Source of the DNA: Nothophaeocryptopus gaeumannii
Lineage: Eukaryota > Ascomycota > Dothideomycetes > Mycosphaerellales > Mycosphaerellaceae
Assembly: GCA_031771865.1 (NCBI GenBank)
Contig: JASISA010000010.1
Span: 1,860,001-1,924,000 of the forward strand
Direction of reading: 5' to 3'
DNA length: 64,000 nt
Below the pieces are notes generated by a model that did no database searches, was not told the origin of the DNA, and saw only the letters and a program-made list of their open reading frames with translations. The translations under genes and the position numbers were made by a program. How positions within the stretch are numbered: position 1 is the first letter of the stretch; every line of letters starts with the position of its first letter. This document shows positions 54,669 to 64,000 of the stretch, piece by piece.

Positions 54669-55447
54669 GGACCAGGATTGACGAATGTTATTCGCATCGG
54701 TGCAAGGGCGGCGCACGGCACGCGGCGCAAATGGCGATCGAAAAGGCGATACATGCTGGATGCTAAAGACCAACGGCCTTGGAAAGGCGATGTACACATA
54801 GATGCGAGGAATTGCAGCTGGAACTGAGGTCGGCTTGGCAGCGCACAGACTGCTTGGCCCGTGCTCGTCGACTCCAGCTTGAGACAAGAATGAGAGAATG
54901 CTTCTCTCAATACCTTTTCAGTTGTCCTTCCATTATGACCTGACAGGCTACTTAAATATGCTTTCAAATCCTTGTAACTATGTCAAGCTTGCACTCAGGT
55001 GCGGCCCCTACACAGGTTCGTAGAAGCAACTAATAGCATTGGGATTTCAAGTCGTTCAATGCTCCACTGAGACTCACGATCCTCGGATCTCAGCGCAATG
55101 ACAAGGGCGTTGTAAGCACAGACGTGCATCTTTGATGTAGGGTCATCTGTAGAGATGCAGTGAAGAGTGGGGTTTTCACCTCCACTCCACCAGCATGCAG
55201 TGGTCAAAGCACGACTTTCACATGCGCTTCATGGCCCGAGCTCAACCGCGGGCCGTTACCCGCCGAGTGCAATCTTTCTCAGCTCCAGCTTCAGGAATTC
55301 ATAAGTCCCGCTTCTATCTCCATCACCAGCTGCGAGATCTCCCGAGCAGCGACGAGAGGTCGCGTTGCGAACTCGATAAGATCAAGGCAAAGGACCTGGC
55401 GCCAGTCGTGACTGTAACAACAACTGACGATGGTATAGCTATTCGCT
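54669..55447. other. Intergenic; no supported gene
   Basis: Open frames on the minus strand (54570-54967) mirror the acidic gene and its 3' flank. Nothing is supported. Confidence 0.45.
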
Positions 55448-56116
55448 ATGGATCCTCGACTACCGGCACTCCAGGTGCGCCGAACCAACGGCAAGACCTT
55501 CCTCGATCTGCCCGCAGAACTCCGAAACAACATCTACGAGTTAGCGCTAGTTGTTCGCAAGCCAATTGAGATATTTAGCACCACCTGAGAGAAGCCAGAC
55601 GCCTACCGCCGGATCATTCAAAATATGCACCTCCTGCTTACCTCTCGCCAAATCAGCTCAGTAGCCAAACCCATCCTCTGCGGCTTGATCACCCTCCTGA
55701 TCTCTGCTTGGAGCATCCCACCCTTCATCGAGGGCCTCGGACTAGCGGCAAAGTTGCTTCGCCACATCAGAATCGACTACATGCACTCACGCACATGGCT
55801 TAACTCAGCACTCGCCTCGCTAAACAAGTTCGGATCGATCCACACATTGTCCATTCACTACATGGCTATCAAGTACGACTACTCCGCTGGGCAGATGGCG
55901 AAGAAGCTTGCGCCGCTGGCTAGGGATATGAAGAAAAGGATGGCAAATGGGAAGAAGAAAGAAGAGGGCGTCTTGGATGATGGGGTCGATAGGGAGATTT
56001 TGGGGCCGTTCGAGCTTTATGCGGAGGCTGGTAAAGTAATCGAGAAGGCACCTTGGAAAAGGGAGGAGATGAATATGGCGCCTGACTTTACGGCGGAAGT
56101 GAGAGAGGGGCTGTAG
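55448..56116 (+). pseudogene. LPAELRN-type F-box-like protein with one in-frame TGA
   Basis: From ATG 55448 the frame reads FLDLPAELRNNIYELALVVR, a typical short F-box-like start. It is stopped by TGA at 55586-55588 (codon 47) and then continues open for 175 codons to 56116. The second family block LLLTSRQISSVAKPIL lies after the stop, so the two halves belong together. No splice pair removes the TGA. Readthrough is not suggested by the context. Either a recent nonsense mutation or a base error. Confidence 0.6.
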
Positions 56117-56470
56117 AAGCTCATTTCTTGAAATTGAGATCTTCTGCATTAAGATATTAGCACCCGACTCGCTCTAGGGGAGAGCACACTGAAGATCAAG
56201 ACAGATACGTAGCGCTTTGGCCGTCGAGCAAGGGAAGTATGGATTCAAGATAATGCTTCATACGTGCTCCGAGCGTCATGCTGCAATTTCAGCTGCTCAT
56301 GGCTACTCTACCCGTGCCTTCAAGTGACCTACGTGGATACAGAAACGACGATGCCAAGCAAGTGAATCTCGCATTCCTCATGTGCTTGCCATAGAACACG
56401 CCAGTGACTAATCAAGTACGACAGAATTGATTCCAGCAAAGACTGTATAGCTCTGTCAGCTTAGGACTCG
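56117..56470. other. Short intergenic stretch
   Basis: 3' flanks of two converging genes. No gene is supported. Confidence 0.5.
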
Positions 56471-58999
56471 TCAGCCAATCCTGATCTCAGTCACAAGTTT
56501 CCGGTACTTTTCATAGACTTCTCCCAGCTTATTCTCCGGACTAATAACCCTACCATGCAGAACTCTGAACCCTACGATCCCAATCCAACAGTCTCCAAGA
56601 AGCGTGAACGATCCATCTTGAAGAGGTCTCAAAGAGAATGACCTAGGCGCGCCTTGTACAAGAGTGATACGATCACCAGATCGTGCGGTATCAGGCACCC
56701 AGGCGAATTTCGTCTGTTGATCAACACTTTCCACGACGCACAAGTTCTCACTGCTGTGGTCGAGCTCCGTAAACTCCAAGATACGAGCTCGATACGCTTC
56801 TTCTGACCATTTCTGATCACCAAGGGTAAGGTAGTGAGCAGCATAGTGCTTATATTTTCTCCAGGAGTAGCGCTGAGTATAGTCGGAGTGATCGAGCACA
56901 TCTTCCAGAAGAGCCTCGAAAGCCTGCTCCGAGATAGTGATATGTAGAAGCATGAAGCTCCTGCAGCGAAACGCCCATTGCCAGAGACGTTCGTCCTGGA
57001 CAGGGGCCTTTTCTTTGTAGACATTTTCTATTTCGGGCGCGGCCGGTAGAGGAAATTGAGAACATGGAAGCACTTGAGTTATGACTCCAAAGTGCAGGCC
57101 TCGCATTACAAGTACACTTCTCGATTCGACGACTTGACATGCCATCTCCTTGCCGAAGTACTCCTGGGAATTAGCTCTCAGCCATTGCATAGATGCTTGG
57201 TAGGGAAAGCGATGAAGTCGGTTGAAGTCTGGACACCACGACGGCAGATCTATTGCCGATCGACAACAGCGAGCCATCGCAAGGATCACCGCCGGTGGAA
57301 ACACAGGCCTTGCCACTCCGATTTCGTTCTCGGGCAAGCACCACTTCGAAGTGAGACAATGTTCTGCAACCAGAAGAAAGAGGTCCTTGGCTGTTAATTG
57401 AATCGAGAGCTCTGGCATATGCTTTTGTCGCAAGCCAAGTATACTCTGCAACGCAAAGATCCGGTCTTGAGTGACAGTGCAGAGACGATGAGCAGAGTTC
57501 CAAAGCCGCTCAATGAGCAGGCTTGGCGAGTAAGGCTCCTCAGCGAACCACTTTCTGGCTTTGATAGCAGCTTCGACGTCGCGCAGTGGATCTGGCCAGT
57601 TTGAGCCAAAACCGAAGCGCAGAGATTCGTCGTGGAATCCCGAGAAGGCAAACCAGGATGTGTGATGCTCGCCACAGTACACTTCAATGTTTCTCGCAGA
57701 TACGACTTCTTGCCAAGTCCATAGTCGCGAGCACCAACTTCTTGCATACAGTTGATGCACTGCTACAACTCCCTTCGCGGCCCAGTCGACATTCTCGTGG
57801 TCCCGAATTTTCTGCTTGGAAAAGAGTGATAATATGCGTCCAACATGCACCATGTTTTGTGTCCAGTCACCAGTACGGTGCAAATTCATCTCTAGATAGA
57901 AGTCTTGCGCAGCACGGTCTGCCTGGAGCGCCGTGAAAGCCCGTTGAGTCTGTCCGTCCGAAGGTCCAAGCCAGACCAAGACTCGCATCGCGCCAGCGTA
58001 AATATGTGACATGTTAGCAATCTGAACAGTCTTCTCAGCTGCATCTGCTTGGTTGATACAGACTGCATCTACCCAAAGGTTGCGGACTCCATCTTCATAT
58101 CGGAATTGGCGCAAAGCTTCGCCAAGTTGCTTCGTGATGGCTAGTGTACCGCCGAGGTCACTCAGGAAAAGGAGATCATCGAAAACAGGCTCGCCCCATG
58201 TGTACGATACAGCCTCATAGCATCCAAGAGCTGAACTTGTTTTCATCATGGTGTCTTCTGCCGCTTCGCTATCAGCCACCAACAAATTTGCGACCGCGAG
58301 CAAGAAGTCGTACAGATCGACAGGGAGGAGAGAGATAGCATCGAGCCTCAAACCAGGTGAATGATCGTTGGCCCCACGGAAGGCATCAAGGACTGCATTC
58401 CCCCTGGTCTGGGCGGATGCCATCCGACTACGATCCATTGCCTCGATGATCGCCTGTCGCAGTAATGTCAGAGCTTGCTGGAAAGATCCGCCGATGCTTT
58501 TGCCTTTGTCTGGCCGTCCTGCGAAGAGTGGCAGCTGCTCAATATCTGCGAGCAGAAGCTGATACTCAGATAAAGTGTCTTTCACCATCACCGAAGCTGC
58601 ATCCAATTCTGCTTCACGGATCCTTCTTCCCCAGCCAGCACCACTTTTGCGAATAGCAGCCGATTTTGAGGTCATAGCCTTTTCCTCGGACCCTCGCCTA
58701 TTGATGTACTTGATGAAGACATCAATTGCATGGCGAGCGAACTCGTCGGGAAACCTGCTGGAGTCCACAACGTAGTGCTCCATGCCCACGCCTTCGTCCC
58801 ATTGAGGACCGCGCGAATGAGCGCGCTGAAGCGGCTTTCCAGCTAGTTCCGTGTTGGATACATCTTTGAGAGATACAACGCTGAGAGAGGCTTCCAGCGG
58901 AGCGCCTTCCTTTCCAGGCTGCAAGCGAAGAAGCCTGATCTGTCCTTCCTGTATTGGGCTGTAGATCTGACTGTCGACTTCGTGTTCTTCAAGGCTCAT
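56471..58999 (-). CDS. HET-domain protein with a large insertion
   Basis: HET proteins govern vegetative incompatibility and regulated cell death in fungi. Single exon; the start at 58999 (MSLEEHEVDSQIYSPIQEGQ) is preferred because IYSPIQEGQIRLLRLQPG is the usual opening of the family; the frame stays open further upstream. It gives 842 residues. HET blocks are CYEAVSYTWGEP (about 260-271), LWVDAVCINQADA, IYAGAMRVLVWLGPS and LYARSWCSRLWTWQEVVSA. In most members the opening strand is followed by YEA..SYTWG within 20-40 residues; here about 215 residues separate them, mostly helical. The C-terminal 450 residues carry the usual variable region with GDRITLVQG near the end. Confidence 0.87.
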   Translation of the reverse strand: MSLEEHEVDSQIYSPIQEGQIRLLRLQPGKEGAPLEASLSVVSLKDVSNTELAGKPLQRAHSRGPQWDEGVGMEHYVVDSSRFPDEFARHAIDVFIKYINRRGSEEKAMTSKSAAIRKSGAGWGRRIREAELDAASVMVKDTLSEYQLLLADIEQLPLFAGRPDKGKSIGGSFQQALTLLRQAIIEAMDRSRMASAQTRGNAVLDAFRGANDHSPGLRLDAISLLPVDLYDFLLAVANLLVADSEAAEDTMMKTSSALGCYEAVSYTWGEPVFDDLLFLSDLGGTLAITKQLGEALRQFRYEDGVRNLWVDAVCINQADAAEKTVQIANMSHIYAGAMRVLVWLGPSDGQTQRAFTALQADRAAQDFYLEMNLHRTGDWTQNMVHVGRILSLFSKQKIRDHENVDWAAKGVVAVHQLYARSWCSRLWTWQEVVSARNIEVYCGEHHTSWFAFSGFHDESLRFGFGSNWPDPLRDVEAAIKARKWFAEEPYSPSLLIERLWNSAHRLCTVTQDRIFALQSILGLRQKHMPELSIQLTAKDLFLLVAEHCLTSKWCLPENEIGVARPVFPPAVILAMARCCRSAIDLPSWCPDFNRLHRFPYQASMQWLRANSQEYFGKEMACQVVESRSVLVMRGLHFGVITQVLPCSQFPLPAAPEIENVYKEKAPVQDERLWQWAFRCRSFMLLHITISEQAFEALLEDVLDHSDYTQRYSWRKYKHYAAHYLTLGDQKWSEEAYRARILEFTELDHSSENLCVVESVDQQTKFAWVPDTARSGDRITLVQGAPRSFSLRPLQDGSFTLLGDCWIGIVGFRVLHGRVISPENKLGEVYEKYRKLVTEIRIG

Positions 59000-59569
59000 G
59001 CTTTCCGATTCTCCGCATCTGTGAGTGTCGGTGTGCAGTCTATAGGTAACTTTGCGAGTAGCGCTCCTGCTTTGCCTCGTGCCAGTCGATCTAATGGTGT
59101 ATGCGGAAGAAAGTGTGCAGCTGGAAACGCTATACAGCCTCGCGCATGTAGTGGATCGCCCAACGTACGGCGAAGCATTAGTTGAGCAGAGCATCAGAGC
59201 ATGCAGGGTACTGCATACTGCATGCATCGCGCTTAGCCAACAAATCACAGACACAGCTCCACGTACCAGACACCAGATGCCTTGTGCCAGGACGGCCGCG
59301 TTCAATGAGTGTGCATTAATCGATCATACAAATCCCGAAGCTACCCTGCGATTAAGCTCCGAAGCCTCGAAGTACGGCCTCATGTCCTACCTTCTCCGTA
59401 TCCCGTGCTAAACGTTGCGTACACAACATTGCAGCGTGAGCCATAATCCTTCCACTGCTCCTTGCAAGTTTCCATCATCAATCTCTTCACGCTCTCAGCC
59501 ACGCCATGGTCTTGCTTCGATACGAGCAACATTGCACGACATCCATACAGCAGCTGCACCTTGCGGTCG
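59000..59569. other. Upstream region of the HET gene
   Basis: Open minus-strand reading up to 59305 in frame with HET may be an N-terminal extension or untranslated leader. No separate gene is supported. Confidence 0.4.
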
Positions 59570-60325
59570 CTACATCATGTTGTGCCGAAACAAGCAGCCG
59601 CTTCTCGCCCTCGAATGAGCCTGATTATGGAACCCTGCAACACCTTGACAGGTGCACACCTCCGGTCGTTGTTGAGACGGTCGCTCATTTTCCGTTGTCC
59701 TAGATCGGATCTGGCCGTTCACCGCAAGTATCAAAGCAAGGTCCACCATGAAGTCTTGAGGTATGTCGGCATGTCTCAGTCTGTCGATCTGCGTTGGGGT
59801 GGCTCGGTTTTGCCATACCTGAATCAGATGTGACCGAGCCAGGGAAAACTCTTTGGTGTTCTCGTAGACCAAATTGATGACATCGTCGGGATCCGTCCAG
59901 AAAGCATCGAGGGCCTCCGGATTGTTGACAAGCTCTTTAATGACTCCCTTCACGGCGACGCAAAAATCCGAGTCCGCCAGATCGTCAGCGACAATGAAGC
60001 AATTCAACAGAGTCCACCACTTGTACCACCAGGGCTTGTCAATGGCGTCATACGCAAAGACGAAGGCATCTGTAGCCAGCCAGGAGGGATATGTGTTGAA
60101 TGCTACGACATCCATTTGCGGCAGCTGAAAGACCTCTCTGGATCATGGCATGGTCAATGTCTTTTGTAAGACTTGGGAGGACTTTCTGAGGAGCTGTCGA
60201 GGGATAGATGTGCGCGATTCGTGCGAGCCAAGCTGGAGATGGACAAAGTCATCATCTGTAGCATGAGTTGTCTCTTCCCCTCTTGTGTCCATTTCCGCGG
60301 TTGCCTTCTTGCACTCATGGAGCAA
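59570..60325 (-). pseudogene. BTB/POZ-domain protein with one in-frame TGA
   Basis: BTB proteins mediate dimerisation and often recruit Cul3 ubiquitin ligases. From ATG 60325 the frame reads DDFVHLQLGSHESRTSIPRQ then LLRKSSQVLQKTLTMP, the opening of a fungal BTB domain. TGA follows at 60143-60145 (codon 61). The same frame continues SREVFQLPQMDVVAFNTYPS, the next BTB strand, then LLNCFIVADDLADSDFCVAV and DDVINLVYENT, and runs open to 59570. The domain is continuous apart from the stop, and no intron can remove it. A nonsense mutation or base error is likely. Confidence 0.65.
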
Positions 60326-60737
60326 TCGATCGATGGCAGCATCTGCAGACTCGGTTCCAGTGCAGCCTCCTGCTGGTCTTCTTCTATGCGATGAGCGTAC
60401 GACTTGTGTGTCTCGACCATGGTTTTTGAGAGGTAGGGGGTCGGTACTTGATACTGTAAGAAAGCATCGTCTATAGCGACATGGATGTTAAGTCTTCCGT
60501 TAGGAGTTCCGTATGCGGATCGGTGCCTATTACGCGCGACTGCCGCTCTGACTCGCGTCTTTGAGGAAGGAGCTCCTCTGGGACCCACCCAACAATTGCC
60601 CTCCTGAGGTGATACAGTCTTTCACATCCATATCCTACGTCCTCCGATGCCGGCATTCTTGGCTCGTGAAAGCTCAAACGCGATAGAGATCTTCATCGAG
60701 CGCGGTGCGGATTTCCTGCTTGCTGCGTTGGGCTTGC
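60326..60737. other. Intergenic; no supported gene
   Basis: Overlapping minus-strand frames (60154-60588, 60471-60677) have no family features. It holds the presumed 5' flank of the BTB gene and the 3' flank of MED11. Confidence 0.45.
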
Positions 60738-61301
60738 TCAAGACGCGCTCTGCTCTTTCGCCAGGACTTCCTCCAATAAGTCCTTCACCTCCTTCATGAG
60801 TTCTGCCTCCTTCTCCGCGCCCACCTTATTTCCCCTGCTATTCAACCAACCCACATCAAACTCTCCAAGTCCTCCATTCTTCAGCCTCTTCGAATCCAAA
60901 TGCATCGGCGCGGCTGGCGTGGGAGTCTTCGCAGACGTCGTTGAAGAAGGCGGTGCAGTGGTAACGGTCGGTTGCGAGCTGCCAAACGCGCCACTGTCCA
61001 ATGTTATGATCCCGGCTTCCTCTAGAGCTAAGGCCTGTCTTCTAAGCCGAGCCATGATGCCCTGCACGCCGTGGAGAAAGTCGGTCGTGTTGTTGGAGAA
61101 TGCTTCTTTCCGAGCATCGATGCTGTTGTCAGAAGCCTCGCCCATGCGTGTATCCTCGTCCTTGGCATGCATGTCGAGTGGTCTGTTCGTCAGTGCGTGG
61201 ATTGCTTGACCAGCAGAGGTGATCATCGCTGGGACAGCTTTGTTGATGTCGGAGAGCTCACGGATTCGCTCCGCTGGCGTGACAGTAGGCTGAGAGACCA
61301 T
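60738..61301 (-). CDS. MED11: Mediator complex subunit 11
   Basis: Head-module subunit of Mediator, which bridges activators and RNA polymerase II. Single exon, 187 residues. The N-terminal helical part matches Med11: PAERIRELSDINKAVPAMIT, SAGQAIHALTNRPL, FLHGVQGIMARLRRQALALE and EAGII. A Ser/Thr/Pro linker follows, then DVGWLNSRGNKVGAEKEAEL and a short helix. It is divergent from TAF5 across 256 bp. Confidence 0.85.
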   Translation of the reverse strand: MVSQPTVTPAERIRELSDINKAVPAMITSAGQAIHALTNRPLDMHAKDEDTRMGEASDNSIDARKEAFSNNTTDFLHGVQGIMARLRRQALALEEAGIITLDSGAFGSSQPTVTTAPPSSTTSAKTPTPAAPMHLDSKRLKNGGLGEFDVGWLNSRGNKVGAEKEAELMKEVKDLLEEVLAKEQSAS

Positions 61302-61557
61302 TGCGCGTGGTCAGTCAGAGCGCCGTTCTACGAAGCTGTTGAAGCTCGAGGGTGTGAGAGCATCACATGCAAGGAAGCAGCTGCAGGTACCGCCGGCAAC
61401 TTCCGAGGGCAGACAGGAGTGCGCACTTGCTGCAGGCTAGCCGCATTTGTGGCAGGTGCGACGGACTTCACGACTTCACTTCCATCGCGACTGCACTCCA
61501 TCACGTAGCACGAAGCTAACTTCCGACCGGTCGATGTGAGCTGAACCCGATATCATC
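61302..61557. promoter_or_regulatory. Bidirectional promoter region MED11 / TAF5
   Basis: The two start codons are 256 bp apart on opposite strands. No TATA box was seen between them. Confidence 0.55.
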
Positions 61558-64000
61558 ATGGCATCTCAACCGCCGCCGTCGCGGACGGCGAGCGTTGGGC
61601 CGCCGAGCGCAGGTGGCATGAATGCGCCCCCCGCGACGACACCAGGCGGAAGCCAACAAGGTTCCCAGCAAAATCTGAATCAAATTGTGAGTGGTGATTC
61701 CGTTCTGTCATCATTGTTCGAGTACGCGGCGAGAGCGAGTGAAGGAGATGGCCAAGGTGGTGAAATCTTGACCGTCTGCGCTTGCGCTCGGGATATGCGC
61801 GGCTGCTTTTGGTGCACAGGCTTGATGAAGTAAAGGGCAAGAACAACTGGGACAGATGGAATCAGACACCGCACAAACGACACTCTCCGGATCGCAACAT
61901 GGACAGCTTACTCAACGGCGCCAGCGAATACTGGAACCGAACTGCAATGCAGCACCGACGCGTCGACAGTGTGGTTGCGCGGTCACCCACGCCGTCGCCA
62001 ACGAGATGGAATGGACTGCACTGGAACATGCTGGACCGGCCAACTGTGCGTACAATCGCAAATGATCACATGCACCCTTCACTCAAGCACCGAGAGCTTT
62101 GTATAAATAGCCTGTTCCCCTTGCTTTATGCGTTTCGTACATACTCACTAGCACAGTGGAGCCTCAACATGGTCAGGTATTCAGCTGACTCAAAATTCAA
62201 GGTCCTCGAGTATCTGTCTAAGAAAGGGTACAGCCGAACAGAGGCTATGCTACGTCGCGAAAGCGCGAATACCGACGCCAATGGTAATCCGATCGCCACC
62301 TCCATCGAGGAGATGGGCGGGAAGCGATACGGCCGTGCCTTCGAGCTCACTCAGAACTGGGTGGACAACGTGCTGGACATCTACAAGCCCGAGCTAAAGA
62401 GACTATTATGGCCTCTCTTTGTCTACTCTTTCCTGGAGTGCATAAGCGATCACTACTCTCGCGACGGCCAAGAATTCTTCCAGCGATTCCGGGAATCTTT
62501 CGAGTCGGAATGTGGTGATCATATCCGAACGCTGTCAACAATTTACGAAGCAGAACACGTGCAACAGAACGACATTGCGCAGGTTTATCGGAATAACAAG
62601 TACCGTCTGTCTCTCAGCACCATGGCGTACCAGCTACTGCTTGCATTCTTGGAAGCCAAAGAGAACGAGGGGGGCAAGATCATTCTCAACATCATCCAAA
62701 GTAATATGGACATCAAAACCGTTGACCGAGCAGCTGCTGGTGGCGAGCGAAGCCTCACGAAGCTTCTCGCTAACCGCGATGGGACTCAAGACGCACCCGC
62801 GGAAGACGAAGGCATTCCTGGGCATAATCCAGGGTCTGCGAATCTCGATCCAAAAGCACCAGCAGTGCTCTCGAAGCTTACGCTTGGACTGTTGCCCATG
62901 GAGTCAGACTTGATGGAAGACGTGAAGGCGGAGTTGCAAGATCATGACTCATCACATCCACCCGGCCCTGGGCAAGACTCGCTTTTGAACCAATTTGAAA
63001 ACTCCGACCGCATCAAGCGAGAGCCGCTCGACGATGCACCACCGCGAGAAGCCCTTCCATACCCACCTTCGACCGCACGCGACGTCGCAATGGAAATCCA
63101 AAGAGTCAAAGAGAACAGAGACCGCTTCCGGATAGACGCTCGCACAGGAGGCGTCGGACCTGGAGTGAGCGTGACAATGTTCACGTTCCACAACACATTT
63201 GACAGCATCAATTGCATTGAATTTTCAGGTGACAACAGCCTGGTAGCTGCTGGTACTGCAGAATCTTACATCAGAGTCTGGTCGCTTGATAACCGAGCTC
63301 TTACATCTCCTACGGACCCGCCATCATTCCAAGCCTCATCTTCACGAAGACTGGTTGGCCACTCAGGTCCAGTGTACGCACTTTCGTTCTCACCTTCGAT
63401 TGCCCTTCCAGAACCAACAACGAACGGGCATACCAACAACACTGCTTCGTCTGACTCACAGCCTCGATATATGCTCTCCGGCTCCGCTGATGGCACGATC
63501 CGGCTATGGTCACTTGACACTTGGACCAACTTGGTCGTCTATCGTTCCCACAACATGCCTGTCTGGGACGTGCAATTCTCACCTTTCGGCCACTACTTTG
63601 TATCATGCTCGGCAGATCGCACAGCACGAATGTGGAGCACACCTCAAATTTCGCCTCTGCGTATCTTTGCAGGACATGACTCCGACGTTGAGACGGTTTG
63701 CTGGCATCCCAACAGCGCCTACATCTTCACAGCATCTGGAGGAGGCGATCGAACAGTGCGTATGTGGGACGTTCAACGAGGCCAAGCAGTGCGTATGTTC
63801 ACTGGTCATGCCGGCAATGTCACGGCGCTCTCATGTGCACCAAACGGCCAATTCGTCGCAAGCGCAGATGACCGAGGCGAGATCATTCTCTGGAATCTCG
63901 CTACCGGTCGACTGACCAAGCGCATGCGTGGCCACAGCCGTGGTGGCATCTGGAGCCTGGACTGGAGCGTTGAGTCTACAGTACTCGTGTCGGGCGGCGC
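61558..64000 (+). CDS. TAF5: TFIID/SAGA subunit 5, WD40 protein (3' end outside window)
   Basis: TAF5 is a scaffold shared by TFIID and SAGA. Exon 1 is 61558-61686 (ending NLNQI); exon 2 starts at 62202 (VLEYLSKKGYSRTEAMLRRE) and is open to the window end. The join NQI-VLEYL is the usual family sequence and defines a 515-bp intron. The LisH-like start is followed by the NTD2 domain (YKPELKRLLWPLFVYSFLEC, FFQRFRESFE, YRLSLSTMAYQLLLAFLE) and then WD40 repeats: FDSINCIEFSGDNSLVAAGT, GHSGPVYALSFSP, SGSADGTIRLWSL, VWDVQFSPFGHYFVSCSADR, HDSDVETVCWHPNSAYI, GHAGNVTALSCAPNGQFVAS, then a further repeat cut by the window edge. The C-terminus is missing only because the window ends. Confidence 0.93.
62102..62109 (+). 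promoter_or_regulatory. TATA-like box inside TAF5 intron 1
   Basis: TATAAATA occurs about 60 bp before an ATG (62169) that is in frame with TAF5 exon 2. It could drive a shorter TAF5 transcript that lacks exon 1. This is inference from position and frame; the box may be chance. Confidence 0.3.

Noticed and set aside
55586..60145. Programmed stop-codon readthrough at the two TGAs
   Set aside because: Neither stop is followed by the CUA-type readthrough context, so mutation or error is simpler.
1..64000. CRISPR arrays, bacterial operons, riboswitches
   Set aside because: No regularly spaced short repeats and all recognisable genes are eukaryotic with spliceosomal introns.

Overview
The window comes from a filamentous ascomycete (Pezizomycotina). 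Genes carry short GT-AG introns (about 49-130 bp), the proteins are fungal families (HET, Crh-type GH16, Utp6, Cwh43, fungal C2H2 and LPAELRN proteins), and a TA-rich transposon island bears the C-to-T / G-to-A signature of repeat-induced point mutation (RIP). A dothideomycete is a guess only; nothing here fixes the genus.

Layout. 0.4-4.98 kb: a secreted tandem-repeat Cys protein with an apparent frameshift, a secreted carboxylesterase, and a decayed half tyrosinase. 5.3-22.8 kb: housekeeping and metabolic genes, namely UTP6 and CWH43 (divergent), a C2H2 zinc-finger protein, UBP8, an F-box-like protein, then a mycosporine-type pair: desmethyl-4-deoxygadusol synthase (DDGS) followed by a membrane-anchored ATP-grasp ligase, with no O-methyltransferase next to them. 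23.06-35.21 kb: a nested transposon island. A Fot1/pogo element with 43-bp terminal inverted repeats (TIRs) is split by later insertions: a small TIR element, a second TA-flanked TIR element, a LINE ORF1 relic, a Ty1/copia relic that is much less RIP-mutated, and two 316-bp solo LTRs (one pristine, one RIP-mutated). Next to the island lies a decayed HET fragment.

37-43.7 kb: a nine-exon sugar transporter, RMI1, a small conserved protein and a secreted SurE-like phosphatase. 44.4-53.5 kb: a Crh-type GH16 cell-wall transglycosylase with a C-terminal membrane segment, a divergent maltose-type permease and intracellular GH13 alpha-glucosidase pair, and a secreted sulfatase. 53.8-60.3 kb: a low-confidence acidic protein, an LPAELRN protein with an in-frame TGA, a large HET protein with an unusual insertion, and a BTB protein with another lone in-frame TGA. 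60.7-64 kb: MED11 and TAF5 (divergent); TAF5 runs off the window end.

Functional links. DDGS and the ATP-grasp protein are consecutive steps toward mycosporine-type UV screens. The permease and glucosidase form an uptake-and-hydrolysis unit for maltose-like sugars. UBP8 (SAGA), MED11 (Mediator) and TAF5 (TFIID/SAGA) are all RNA polymerase II machinery but are not clustered in any obvious way. Intron positions were deduced by hand from splice sites and reading frame; for each intact multi-exon gene the summed exon length is a multiple of three.
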